The notes beneath the pieces are model-generated. The model was not told the DNA's origin. It did not search any database and saw only the letters and a program-made list of their open reading frames with translations. This document shows, piece after piece, positions 15,561-23,980 of a DNA stretch of 64,000 nucleotides. The position numbers and the translations under genes are program-made. Numbering within the stretch: the first letter of the stretch is position 1; every line of letters begins with the position of its first letter. Source of the stretch: Brucella tritici (GTDB lineage: Bacteria > Pseudomonadota > Alphaproteobacteria > Rhizobiales > Rhizobiaceae); assembly GCF_902825325.1 (NCBI RefSeq), contig NZ_CADEAR010000004.1, forward strand, positions 124,001 to 188,000. Direction: 5' to 3'.

Positions 15561-17411
15561 GTGGCTGACATGACGTCGTTCTGGGGGCTGATGCGCGCCT
15601 ATTGGGTTTCCGACCGCTGGAAGGAAGCCTGGGCTCTCACCATCGCAATCTTCCTGATGACGGCCTTCGTGAGCAAGACCACGGTATGGGTGGCCGAGGC
15701 TTCGGGCCTGCTGATGAATTCTATTGTTAACGTCAACACTGCGCCTGTTCAGCATCCTCTCATAACCATTGCCGCCAATGCAGGCGTTCTTGTTCTGCTG
15801 ATGCTGGCAAAGGACGTAATGCTGGTCGGTTCCCGCCATTTCCTGTCCACCACGCTGCACCGTAAATGGCGCAAATGGCTGAACGACCAGTTCTCCACTG
15901 CGCTTTTGAACGGCAAGCATACGCATTTCCATCTGCAACAGGGCAGGGGCAAGGATCAGCCGGACAATATCGATCAGCGCCTGCAGGAATCGATCAAGGG
16001 CATGACCGGCGGCGCCATCGGCCTCGTCATGGGCATTGTTGGTGTGTTCCTGTCTGCTTTCTTCATTGGCCAGAAGCTGATTGAAATGTCCACCCACGTA
16101 GAGGGACTGGATTTCCTCGGAAGCTATGGCAGCGCCGTTCTGGCCTTTGCTGCAATCGTGATCTATGTCCCGCTCGGAACGCTGGTCGCGATCAAGATCG
16201 GCAAACGCCTGGAGCGCCTCAATCTCGGCATCCAGAAGGCCGAAGGTTCCTATCGTGGCGAGTGGACGACGCTGCTGCGGCGCAGTTTCCAGATTTCTGC
16301 ATCCGGCGGTGAAGCCGTCCAGCGGTCGGTCAATGATCGTCTCTACAAGGATGTCGATGGCACTTGGAACCGGCTTAACCGTTTCGACGCTGCCTATCTC
16401 GCCTTCTCGCAAGCCTATGGTTTTCTGTCGAACCGTATCGTTGCCTATATTCCGGGCCTTCTGCCTTATATGAGCGGCTCCGTCAGTTTCCGTAACTATG
16501 TGACGGGCGCGGAACTCGTCGCTGCGATGATCAATGACTGCTCGTGGTTTATTCAGGTCATGCCGGCAATTGCCAATCTGCGCGCCAATGCGGGCCGCGT
16601 GATCGGCCTCGCGCAGGCCATCGAGAATGTTCAGGATCCGACGGAATTTTACAGCCGCTCCGGTATCAATCGCTTCGCTTTTGCCGAACAGCATCCGCGT
16701 TTCGGCCTGTCGGTACGCAATCTCACCCTCATGCAGGGACCGGACAGCGAAGCACCGTTCCTGCGCTCTGGCGTGATCAATATTCGTTCAGGCGACTGGG
16801 TCTATATGCGCGGTGAATCCGGTTCGGGCAAAACTTCCTTCGTAAAGGCGCTGAATGGCCTGTGGCCATATGGCACCGGCGATATCATCTATCCGCAGAA
16901 TGCCACCTCGTTTTATGCGACCCAGGAGGCCAAGTTCCCCTCCGTCTCCTTGAAGCAGCTTGTCAGCCTGCCCGCCGATGAGAACCTGTTCAGTGACTTG
17001 GCTGTTGCTGCTGTGCTGCACGAGGCGGGGTTGGGCGAATTCATCGAGCGCATGAATGACGCCGATGCCGATGGCACGCCTTGGGACATGGTTCTTTCTG
17101 GAGGCCAGAAGCAGAAGATGGTGCTGGCGCGCATTCTCTTGCACAAGCCGTCGATTATCTTCCTCGACGAAGCAACCGGTGCCCTCGATCCGGCTTCCAA
17201 GATGCGGTTCCATGAGGCGCTGAAGACCCGCTGCCCGCAAGCCATCGTCATCAGCATCATGCATGAGGACAAGCTGCCGCGGCTTGAAAACGGCCAGAAT
17301 GTCTATTCGCATGTGCTGGACATTCGCAACGGCTATGTCTCGCTGTGTCCGGTCCATTTCGATACAATGCCGGACGTGGCTGCCGAAACGCCTCTTATCG
17401 CCGCCGAATAA
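15561..17411 (+). CDS. SbmA/BacA-family ABC transporter with fused ATPase domain
   Basis: 616-residue inner-membrane transporter. Residues about 1-370 form the SbmA/BacA-type transmembrane region (six hydrophobic segments, with SRHFLSTTLHRKWRKWLNDQF characteristic of the family). Residues about 390-600 form an ABC ATPase with GESGSGKTSF near 417-426, LSGGQKQK near 512 and IIFLDEATGALDP. BacA itself lacks the ATPase; fused relatives include E. coli YddA and Brucella/rhizobial very-long-chain fatty acid or peptide exporters. GTG 15561 is chosen because GGGGGAGG lies 6 bp upstream. An ATG at 15492 would add 23 basic residues but has no ribosome site. The transported compound is unknown; the CtrA box suggests cell-cycle control and an envelope role. 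Confidence 0.83.
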   Translation: MADMTSFWGLMRAYWVSDRWKEAWALTIAIFLMTAFVSKTTVWVAEASGLLMNSIVNVNTAPVQHPLITIAANAGVLVLLMLAKDVMLVGSRHFLSTTLHRKWRKWLNDQFSTALLNGKHTHFHLQQGRGKDQPDNIDQRLQESIKGMTGGAIGLVMGIVGVFLSAFFIGQKLIEMSTHVEGLDFLGSYGSAVLAFAAIVIYVPLGTLVAIKIGKRLERLNLGIQKAEGSYRGEWTTLLRRSFQISASGGEAVQRSVNDRLYKDVDGTWNRLNRFDAAYLAFSQAYGFLSNRIVAYIPGLLPYMSGSVSFRNYVTGAELVAAMINDCSWFIQVMPAIANLRANAGRVIGLAQAIENVQDPTEFYSRSGINRFAFAEQHPRFGLSVRNLTLMQGPDSEAPFLRSGVINIRSGDWVYMRGESGSGKTSFVKALNGLWPYGTGDIIYPQNATSFYATQEAKFPSVSLKQLVSLPADENLFSDLAVAAVLHEAGLGEFIERMNDADADGTPWDMVLSGGQKQKMVLARILLHKPSIIFLDEATGALDPASKMRFHEALKTRCPQAIVISIMHEDKLPRLENGQNVYSHVLDIRNGYVSLCPVHFDTMPDVAAETPLIAAE

Positions 17412-17442
17412 AGCGTGTCTTACCGGCTGAAACACCGTCAGG

Positions 17443-17470
17443 TTGCAAAAGTCCAAATTTGGACTATATT
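17443..17470 (+). promoter_or_regulatory. Toxin-antitoxin promoter with palindromic operator
   Basis: -35 TTGCAA (17443-17448) and -10 TATATT (17465-17470), 16 bp apart. The spacer is filled by the perfect 16-bp palindrome AGTCCAAATTTGGACT (17450-17465). A further half-site CTGGAC follows at about 17476. This is the arrangement expected for autorepression by the antitoxin. Confidence 0.7.
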
Positions 17471-17495
17471 CTGATCTGGACGATCGGAGGCAATC

Positions 17496-18023
17496 ATGGC
17501 CAGAAGCAATGCGGTGTTGAAGTCAATGATAGGCAAGGGACCGGATATTCTCGATGCGGCCCGCTTTTCTCCGCATTCGCGCAAGCGGTTGAGCGGACCG
17601 GGCCTGCGCACCTTTCTTGCTATTGCCGATCTCTGGGGGCTGGACGAGCAGCAGCGGCTTATGGTGCTGGGACTGCCTTCAAGATCAACCTATTACAATT
17701 GGGTGAAGGCGGTGCGCGAGCATCGCGAAATCACGCTGGATGTGGACGTGTTGATGCGCTTGTCCGCTGTGCTGGGCATTCATCAGGCGCTGGGCGTGCT
17801 TTATCCAGATGAGAAAGCTGGTATCCGCTGGCTGCATACGCCCAATCAGTCCGGCGTCTTCGGCGGTCATCCGCCGTTGAACCTGATAACGAGCGGTTTG
17901 CAGGATGGCTTGCTGACGGTTCGCCGGTTTCTGGATGCGGCGCGTGGCGGCCTTTACATGGAGCCGAACGAACTGGATCGCGCGTTCCGGCCTTATCGGG
18001 ATGAAGACGTGGTGTTCTCGTGA
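17496..18023 (+). CDS. Xre/MbcA/ParS-type antitoxin (DUF2384)
   Basis: 175-residue antitoxin. The N-terminal helical DNA-binding Xre-like part is followed by the MbcA/ParS toxin-binding domain (about 115-170), whose NLITSGLQDGLLTVRRFLDAARGG segment carries the usual substrate-like helix that plugs the RES toxin. CGGAGG precedes ATG 17496. The stop overlaps the toxin GTG start by 4 bp (GTGA). It should neutralise the RES toxin and repress its own promoter through the palindrome at 17450-17465. Confidence 0.85.
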   Translation: MARSNAVLKSMIGKGPDILDAARFSPHSRKRLSGPGLRTFLAIADLWGLDEQQRLMVLGLPSRSTYYNWVKAVREHREITLDVDVLMRLSAVLGIHQALGVLYPDEKAGIRWLHTPNQSGVFGGHPPLNLITSGLQDGLLTVRRFLDAARGGLYMEPNELDRAFRPYRDEDVVFS

Positions 18024-18685
18024 GGCGCAATCCTGCTCCACAACCAAGCTATCGTCTGATCCCGTCGCGTTTTCCGCCGATTGGTCTTTTTGATACCGTT
18101 GCTACCGCTGCCGATCTGGAAGCGGTGATGGAACTGGCAGGCTGGACGAACGATCGTCTTCTGAGTGAACGATTGCAGCGCCTTCCACGCGAGGAATGGG
18201 TGTTCGGCAGGCCCAATTCCAGCATCGTCATGGCGACGTTTCTGCATGTGGCGCCGGGCGGCATGCGCTTCAACGGTCCTGAGCTTGGCGCCTGGTATGC
18301 GGCGGCGCGGTTGACCACGTCCGTCGTCGAGGTTGCGCACCACATGCGTCGCGAAACCGTTGCGACGCAGCAGGACGGTCTGGCCCGTACATTTCGGGTC
18401 TATGCGGCGAAGCTGGAAGAGGATTTCGTCGATATATGCGGCGAGCAGGCAACATTACCTGCCGTCTATGATCCGACAGATTACGCCGCTTCACAGAAGT
18501 TCGGCGAAGAAATGCGCAAGGGCGGCGAGTTCGGAATTCTGTTCGACAGCCTGCGCCACGAAGGCGGCATCAATACAGTTGCGTTTCGTCCAAGCCGTAT
18601 CGCTGAGGTAACGCAAGGCGACCATTATGAAATCACGGTCGAAAGAGCATCGCCGCGCATTCAGGCGAAGAAGCTTAGTGCCTGA
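18020..18685 (+). CDS. RES-domain toxin (NAD+-degrading)
   Basis: 221-residue protein with the RES fold of toxins such as MbcT and Res that deplete NAD+ by phosphorolysis. The family's conserved residues are recognisable: Arg in YRLIPSRFPP, the aromatic-rich AWYAAARLTTSVVEVAHH segment with Glu, and Ser in LFDSLRHEGGINTVAF. It starts at GTG 18020 within the antitoxin stop, a coupled arrangement that keeps toxin output tied to antitoxin translation. Full length, with no sign of decay, so the pair is probably functional. Confidence 0.85.
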   Translation: MRRNPAPQPSYRLIPSRFPPIGLFDTVATAADLEAVMELAGWTNDRLLSERLQRLPREEWVFGRPNSSIVMATFLHVAPGGMRFNGPELGAWYAAARLTTSVVEVAHHMRRETVATQQDGLARTFRVYAAKLEEDFVDICGEQATLPAVYDPTDYAASQKFGEEMRKGGEFGILFDSLRHEGGINTVAFRPSRIAEVTQGDHYEITVERASPRIQAKKLSA

Positions 18686-18721
18686 AAAGGCAGGCGTCGC
18701 CGCCTGCCTCGGCTAGTCCGA

Positions 18722-19588
18722 TTATGACCAGCCATATTCCTCATCGAGATCCTGAAACTTTTTCAGGTCCACGATGTCGCAATATTGCTGATACGTAATC
18801 ATATTGCTGGCGCGGGCTTTCGGCGTACCGTCACGCTTGAGAACTGACAGCGTATCGCTCACTGCCTTGACCGCCGAGAACAGCGTTGAAAGCGCATAGA
18901 ACACGACGTTGAAGCCCATCTGTTCGAGGTCGGTGGCCGTCAAAGCCACGGTTTCGTTGCCGTCGACAATGCTGACGACCTTCGGTCCTTCGACGTTGCG
19001 GGCGACGGCTTCGACTTCCGCAATAGTCTTGATGCCATCGACAAAGACAAGATCGACACCCGTATCCTGATACATTTTCGCGCGACGGATCGCCTCTTCC
19101 GCTCCAGCCGCAGGCATGGCGTCGGTGCGGGCGATCAGGAGCAAGTCCTTGTCGGCGCGCGCCGCAATCGCGCATTTGAGGCGACGCACATTTTCTTCCG
19201 ACGGAATCAGCCGGATACCGGCAAGCTGGCCGCAGCGTTTCGGCGCCATCTGGTCTTCCAGATGAATGGCAGCGACGCCGGACTGGATATATTCCTCCAC
19301 CGTGCGCACGATATTGGCCGGGCCGCCGTAACCCGTATCGGCATCGGCGATGACCGGAATATCCACCACGCGGGTCATATCCCGCGCATGGGTTGTCATT
19401 TCGGTCTGCGTGAGGAGACCCAGATCGGGCGTGCCGAGGCGGCTTGCCGTCGCACCGAACCCGGTCATGTAGATGGCCGGAAACCCTGCCTGCTGCACAA
19501 GGCGGGCGGTTAGCGGATCGGGCGCACCCGGCGCCTGAATGATGCGACCGGTTTCGATGAGGTTTTTCAGGGCCTTTGCCTGCGTCAT
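18722..19588 (-). CDS. Isocitrate lyase/PEP mutase superfamily lyase
   Basis: 288-residue TIM-barrel enzyme. Mg-binding Asp residues are seen at ADADTGYG (D82, D84), E111-D112 in HLEDQ, and the catalytic-loop KRCGQ at 117-121. The Cys in that loop favours a lyase (2-methylisocitrate, dimethylmalate or similar) over a mutase or oxaloacetate decarboxylase. The usual His after KRCG is replaced by Gln, so the substrate may differ from known members. ATG 19588 is preceded by AAGGAG. The SDR gene lies 10 bp upstream in the same operon, and an organic-anion MFS transporter is divergent. Together they suggest breakdown of a branched hydroxy-dicarboxylate. Confidence 0.8.
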   Translation of the reverse strand: MTQAKALKNLIETGRIIQAPGAPDPLTARLVQQAGFPAIYMTGFGATASRLGTPDLGLLTQTEMTTHARDMTRVVDIPVIADADTGYGGPANIVRTVEEYIQSGVAAIHLEDQMAPKRCGQLAGIRLIPSEENVRRLKCAIAARADKDLLLIARTDAMPAAGAEEAIRRAKMYQDTGVDLVFVDGIKTIAEVEAVARNVEGPKVVSIVDGNETVALTATDLEQMGFNVVFYALSTLFSAVKAVSDTLSVLKRDGTPKARASNMITYQQYCDIVDLKKFQDLDEEYGWS

Positions 19589-19598
19589 CGTCGTCTCC

Positions 19599-20363
19599 TT
19601 ATCGCCCGCCCGAAACGTCAAGCACGACGCCTGTAATATAGGCCGCTCCCGGCGACAGCAGCCAGATGGCCGCGTCTGCAACTTCATCGGCAGTTCCAAG
19701 CCGCTTCAATGGAATGAGGTCAGCCATTTTGGCGATATTGGCAGGATCGGCAAAAACATCCTTCTGGATTTCCGTGTCAATCACGCCGGGCGCCAGTGCA
19801 TTGACGCGGATTTCCGGCGCGAGCTCCTTGGCAAACGCGTAGGTGTAGGAAGCGATTGCTCCCTTGGTCGTCGCATAGGCGATATTACCGACCATGCCGC
19901 CAGTACGACCGGCGATGGAGGACAGGCCGACAACCGATTTATTCGGCTTCTTGCCCTGATTGTTGAGGAAAGCGCTGGAAACGTAGAACACGCTTTTCAG
20001 ATTGACGGCCAGCACGCGGTCCAGCTCATCAGCATCGAATTCCTTCACGGTCATGCGCTGGCCGATAATGCCCGCATTGTTGACCAGGTGGTCGATGCCC
20101 CCCCATTTCGTGGTGATATCGTGCGCCGCGCGATCAACCGCGGCCTTGTCGGAGACATCCACAATGGCCGTCAGAACCTGCTCGCCATGTTTGTCCGCCA
20201 TTTCCTGCAGACGAGCGCCGTTCACATCCCAAAGCACGACCCTGGCCTTGAGCGCGATGAGCTTTTCGGCAACGGCCTTGCCAATGCCTGATGCGCCGCC
20301 GGTAATGAGCACCACCCGATCCGCAAAAAAATCAGCCGGAAAGGCTGTTGGATTCGTCGTCAT
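19599..20363 (-). CDS. Short-chain dehydrogenase/reductase
   Basis: 254-residue classical SDR. The cofactor motif TGGASGIG lies at 21-28, NNAG at 95-98 and the catalytic set S149, Y163, K167 (SSIAG...YATTK). Asp46 after the second strand suggests NAD(H) preference. It is the first gene of the two-gene operon with the PEP-mutase-like lyase and would supply or consume the hydroxy/keto acid that enzyme handles. Named relatives in similar settings are annotated as 3-oxoacyl-ACP reductase or 2-hydroxy-acid-type SDRs; the true substrate is not known. Confidence 0.83.
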   Translation of the reverse strand: MTTNPTAFPADFFADRVVLITGGASGIGKAVAEKLIALKARVVLWDVNGARLQEMADKHGEQVLTAIVDVSDKAAVDRAAHDITTKWGGIDHLVNNAGIIGQRMTVKEFDADELDRVLAVNLKSVFYVSSAFLNNQGKKPNKSVVGLSSIAGRTGGMVGNIAYATTKGAIASYTYAFAKELAPEIRVNALAPGVIDTEIQKDVFADPANIAKMADLIPLKRLGTADEVADAAIWLLSPGAAYITGVVLDVSGGR

Positions 20364-20447
20364 GAAATCTTCCTCCTCGAAGAAAGGCGTCGCTTTGCGC
20401 CCACGGGTCGCCGAAGAGAATCCGCAGACTCAACCTTTCGGCAACGG

Positions 20448-20538
20448 TGGCTTTAAAAGCCATGGACCGGCTCTCCTGTCAATCTAGGGTACAAGATTTT
20501 GTATGCTACTTGTAAAGTTGCTGTTTGCACGCTAATCA
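20448..20538. promoter_or_regulatory. Divergent control region between the SDR and the MFS transporter
   Basis: The 389-bp gap 20364-20752 holds no gene. Two dyads stand out. TGGCTTT-A-AAAGCCA lies at 20448-20462. TACAA-GATT-TTGTA lies at 20490-20503 and has the form of an FCD-GntR operator. A minus-strand -35 (TTGACA, about 20477-20482) points toward the SDR. A plus-strand pair TTGTAA (20510-20515)/TAATCA (20533-20538) points toward the transporter and would leave a leader of about 200 nt. Confidence 0.5.
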
Positions 20539-20752
20539 TTGCAATGGGAGTGAGACGATAACGGTCGGATCTGTGCCAATGGCCTGTCCGTGATCGGGAT
20601 TGCCTGTCTGCTGGAAACATGCCGGAATGGTCCCGGCTCCGTTTCTGCAGATAAAGCTCTGAACGGGAGAGCGCATCATCACGTGTCAGCTCCCGCAACG
20701 ATTATTGCATGCCGCTCATGCTGGAATGTGAGCGGAGACCTGGGAGGACATC

Positions 20753-22060
20753 GTGGTCAATTCCACTCTGAGTGCGGTCGGCGCAACGCCCGACCTGCGC
20801 GACAGCACCATTCGCAAACTCAATCTGCGGATCGTTCTGTTCTGCTTTATCTGCTTCATCGTTAACTATCTCGACCGTGTGAATATCGGCTATGCCGCGC
20901 TTCACATGAACAATGATATCGGTCTCACGCCTTACATGTTCGGCGTTGGTGCGGGCATCTTCTTCATTGGCTACATGCTGTTCGAAGTGCCGAGCAACAT
21001 GATGCTGCACAAGCTCGGCTCGCGCGTCTGGATTGCGCGCATCATGGTCACGTGGGGGCTTGTGTCGTGCGCCATGGCTTTCGTGCAGGGCCCGGTTTCG
21101 TTCTACATCCTGCGCTTTCTGCTGGGTGTTGCAGAAGCCGGTTTTGCACCGGGCGTTCTGCTTTATCTCACCTATTGGTTCCCGGCCAAGGAACGTGGCC
21201 GCGCAACGGCCCTGTTCATGACGGCAACCGTGCTTTCCATCGTTGTGGGCGCACCGTTCTCTGGCTGGCTGATGGATGCAGGCGAGGGACTGTTTGGTCT
21301 GCACGGCTGGCAGGCGATGTTCATTCTCGAAGGAATTCCCGCGGTGCTCCTCGGCGTCGTGACCTTCTTCTATCTGGTTGACAGTCCAGAAAAGGACAAG
21401 CGCTGGCTGACCGCCGACGAACGCGCATGGCTGATGGCCGAACTAGCCAAGGAAAATGCAGGCAAGCAGGCCGATACTCGTCATTCGCTGAAAGAAGTGT
21501 TCAGCGATTACCGCGTCTGGCTTCTGACGCTGGTCTATATGTTCAACGGTATTGCTGTTTACGGCGTCATCATGTGGCTGCCGCAGATCGTGAAGAGCCT
21601 TGGCGACTATACTGCGGCGCAGACCGGACTCATCTCTGCCATTCCGTTCGTGTTTGCCGCGATCGGACTTGTCGTGATTTCACGCAGTTCGGACCGTACC
21701 GGTGAGCGCAAGATTCACACGGCGAATGCCGGCCTGTTCGGCGGTATCTTCCTTGCTGCCAGTGCGCTGGCACCGTCGCCGATCCTGAGCCTCGTGCTCC
21801 TGTCGGTCTGCGCGTTTTTCCTGTGGTCCTATCTCGGCGTGTTCTGGACGCTGCCGACACAGTTCCTGTCCGGCGCTGCTGCCGCTGGCGGACTTGCGGC
21901 CATCAACGGCTTCGCGCAGCTTGGCGGTTTTACCGGGCCCTATCTCGTGGGCTGGGTTAAATCCACGACAGACAGTTTCTCGCTGTCGTTGTTGGCCCTG
22001 TCCGTGTTTCCGATTCTTGGCTTCTTTCTCTGCATGAGCCTGAAAGCCAAGCGGGACTGA
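20753..22060 (+). CDS. MFS transporter, anion:cation symporter (ACS) family
   Basis: 435 residues, 12 transmembrane segments with a central cytoplasmic loop. The family start NLRIVLFCFICFIVNYLDRVNIGYAAL and the LFEVPSNMMLHKLGSRVWIARIMVTWG motif are typical of the tartrate/phthalate/hexuronate (ACS) group. GTG 20753 follows GGGAGG at 5 bp. It would import a carboxylic acid for the divergent SDR and lyase. The next gene downstream, an FCD-type GntR regulator, is the likely controller. Confidence 0.86.
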   Translation: MVNSTLSAVGATPDLRDSTIRKLNLRIVLFCFICFIVNYLDRVNIGYAALHMNNDIGLTPYMFGVGAGIFFIGYMLFEVPSNMMLHKLGSRVWIARIMVTWGLVSCAMAFVQGPVSFYILRFLLGVAEAGFAPGVLLYLTYWFPAKERGRATALFMTATVLSIVVGAPFSGWLMDAGEGLFGLHGWQAMFILEGIPAVLLGVVTFFYLVDSPEKDKRWLTADERAWLMAELAKENAGKQADTRHSLKEVFSDYRVWLLTLVYMFNGIAVYGVIMWLPQIVKSLGDYTAAQTGLISAIPFVFAAIGLVVISRSSDRTGERKIHTANAGLFGGIFLAASALAPSPILSLVLLSVCAFFLWSYLGVFWTLPTQFLSGAAAAGGLAAINGFAQLGGFTGPYLVGWVKSTTDSFSLSLLALSVFPILGFFLCMSLKAKRD

Positions 22061-22070
22061 TCAAAATGAC

Positions 22071-22093
22071 GGGCCCGGACTTCATCCGGGTCC
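22071..22093 (+). terminator. Hairpin after the MFS gene
   Basis: GGGCCCGGA (22071-22079) pairs with TCCGGGTCC (22085-22093) through nine pairs including one G-U, with a 5-base loop, 10 bp after the stop. There is no U-run, so termination strength is uncertain. Confidence 0.45.
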
Positions 22094-22171
22094 GCTACCA
22101 TTCACCGGTGCAATTTGAATGCGGTTTCAACCGCTCTATACGTCGCAATGAGGCGTCTGTAAGATTCGGAC

Positions 22172-22900
22172 ATGAGAGAGATTCGAGGCAAGAGCAAGAA
22201 GTCGCTGGCAAGTAGCATCGCCGAACGTATTCGCGGTGCGATTGTCGATGCTGAGTTTCAATTCGGGGAGAACCTCTCCGAGGACATGCTCGCTGCGGCC
22301 TTCGATGTCAGTCGCACGCCGGTACGCGAGGCGCTCAACATCCTGCAGATGCAGGAATTGGTTCATATCGTTCCAAAGTCCGGCACCTATGTTTTTACGC
22401 CGACGCAGGAAGACATTGCAGAGCTTTGCGATTTTCGGGTGGGCCTGGAAGATCAGGCCATGCGGCTTGCGCTTGGCAACAACCGCAAGAAACTTGTCTC
22501 GCAACTGAAAAAGCAGTTCGACCTCATGCGTGCGGCAATAGATGAGGATGACCTGCGCGCTTACGGGCGTTGCGATACAGAATTTCATCTGGCCTTCTTC
22601 CGTGTTTGCGGCAATCGTTATCTGGCGCGCGCCTATGACAGTATTCTAGGACGTGTCGCAGCCTTGCGAACGCATCTTGCCATCGGTGCGGAGGGCGAGC
22701 CTGCACGCTCCTTCGCCGACCATGCCGCCATCATTGAGCTGGCCGATGCCGACAAGCCGAAGGAATTGCGGGAAATACTGGAGGCGCACATCATGCGCAC
22801 CAAGACCAATTACCTGAATGCTTTCAATCGGCTGCCCCGTCAGCCAGGCGACAGCCGCACGATGCGGCTGCGCCGACAGTTGTCGCTGACGAACGAGTAA
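22172..22900 (+). CDS. GntR-family regulator, FCD subfamily
   Basis: 242-residue repressor with an N-terminal winged helix (about 10-75: SIAERIRGAIVDAEFQFGENLSEDMLAAAFDVSRTPVREAL) and an FCD effector domain. The domain's metal-binding His/Asp residues are seen in DTEFHLAFFRVCGN, ARSFADHAAI and EILEAHIMRT. FCD regulators usually sense small carboxylates, consistent with the adjacent ACS transporter, SDR and lyase. The TACAA-N4-TTGTA dyad in the divergent region is a candidate binding site. Confidence 0.87.
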   Translation: MREIRGKSKKSLASSIAERIRGAIVDAEFQFGENLSEDMLAAAFDVSRTPVREALNILQMQELVHIVPKSGTYVFTPTQEDIAELCDFRVGLEDQAMRLALGNNRKKLVSQLKKQFDLMRAAIDEDDLRAYGRCDTEFHLAFFRVCGNRYLARAYDSILGRVAALRTHLAIGAEGEPARSFADHAAIIELADADKPKELREILEAHIMRTKTNYLNAFNRLPRQPGDSRTMRLRRQLSLTNE

Positions 22901-22914
22901 CAAAGCCCTTCAGG

Positions 22915-23841
22915 TCAGACGGCCCACTCCACATCCGTGGTAAAGGCGATGGTCAGCCACCGATCCGGTCCTTCGCCGCCGAGTGCATCACCGATTTCGT
23001 CGCGCAACGCATCCCATTCCTCGAGCTTTCGTGGCGGAAGGTCGGGCGGAACGATGAAATAGAGTTCGATCTGTTTGCCGCGACCGACCTTGGCGACATA
23101 AGCGCGGTAGGACAGAAAGCTGTTGCGCTTGACGAACTCTCCAGCAACCGCATCGACATGCTGCTTGAGATCAATGGGTGTAACCAGGAATATATCGGCC
23201 AGAGCCTGTTTGATCGTGCCGATGGGCATGGGAATGATGACAAGACAAACGACTGCCAGAACTGCGGGATCGATATAAGGCGTCAGCCAGCCGAGTTCTG
23301 TTCCTTCAATGGCATAGCCGACCGAAAAGGCGATCAGAAGTGCCGCAGTTATGCCGCCGGACATGATCCAGGCTTTGGCATCGAGTGCGACGAAGTCTGA
23401 TTTCAATATCCTATTTGCGCGCATTTCCAACAGCGCCATGCCGAGACAAGCGATCAGGGCGACGACGGCATAGAAAATCGCATAGCTGAATTCGAGATCG
23501 CGTCCGCCATCCATCAGGCTGCCGATTGCGTTGATGAGCGCGTAGATCGCAACGCCGGTAAGCATCATACCGTTGAGGCCAAGTACCATCGGTTCGAGAT
23601 GCCAGAAGCCCATTGTGAAGCGATCGCGCAATTTTCCGCGTGGCTGTTCCGGCAAGGCAGAAAGGGCGATGAGACGCGAGACAAGGAGGGCAAGCCCACT
23701 CATCGCAGCATCAGCCAGCATGTAAACGCCATCGAATACGATAGAAAATGAGCCGGATAACAGGCCGAAAACGACGCCGAAGCCAGCAACCAGAATAGTA
23801 ACCGCTATGGAAATTTGAAGAATAGATTGTTCACTGCGCAA
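22915..23841 (-). CDS. Cation diffusion facilitator (CDF) family transporter
   Basis: 308 residues with six predicted transmembrane segments and a cytoplasmic C-terminal domain (about 215-308). Metal-site positions of CDF proteins are recognisable in TM2 (VFDGVYMLADAAMSGLALL) and TM5 (SDFVALDAKAWIMSGGITAALL), with Asp in places where many zinc exporters have His. This may indicate Fe/Mn preference or altered function. It starts with TTG at 23841; CGGAG lies 7-8 bp upstream. A 7-bp hairpin AAACCGC/GCGGTTT (23857-23877) lies in the leader. Transported metal not assignable. Confidence 0.78.
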   Translation of the reverse strand: MRSEQSILQISIAVTILVAGFGVVFGLLSGSFSIVFDGVYMLADAAMSGLALLVSRLIALSALPEQPRGKLRDRFTMGFWHLEPMVLGLNGMMLTGVAIYALINAIGSLMDGGRDLEFSYAIFYAVVALIACLGMALLEMRANRILKSDFVALDAKAWIMSGGITAALLIAFSVGYAIEGTELGWLTPYIDPAVLAVVCLVIIPMPIGTIKQALADIFLVTPIDLKQHVDAVAGEFVKRNSFLSYRAYVAKVGRGKQIELYFIVPPDLPPRKLEEWDALRDEIGDALGGEGPDRWLTIAFTTDVEWAV

Positions 23842-23980
23842 TTTTTACTCCGATATAAACCGCATGCAACGCGGTTTGGTTTCGGGGGCGCATTTCTGCG
23901 TGTTGAACCAATTCCGCGTTGCATGACAAATCTACACCAGTGGCGTGAATCTGACAAATCGCGTTAAATTCTGAACATTC

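Noticed and set aside
15402..16694. Long minus-strand open frame of 430 codons
   Set aside because: Antisense to the BacA-like transporter; composition is low-hydrophobicity His/Arg/Gln-rich, with no recognisable domain.
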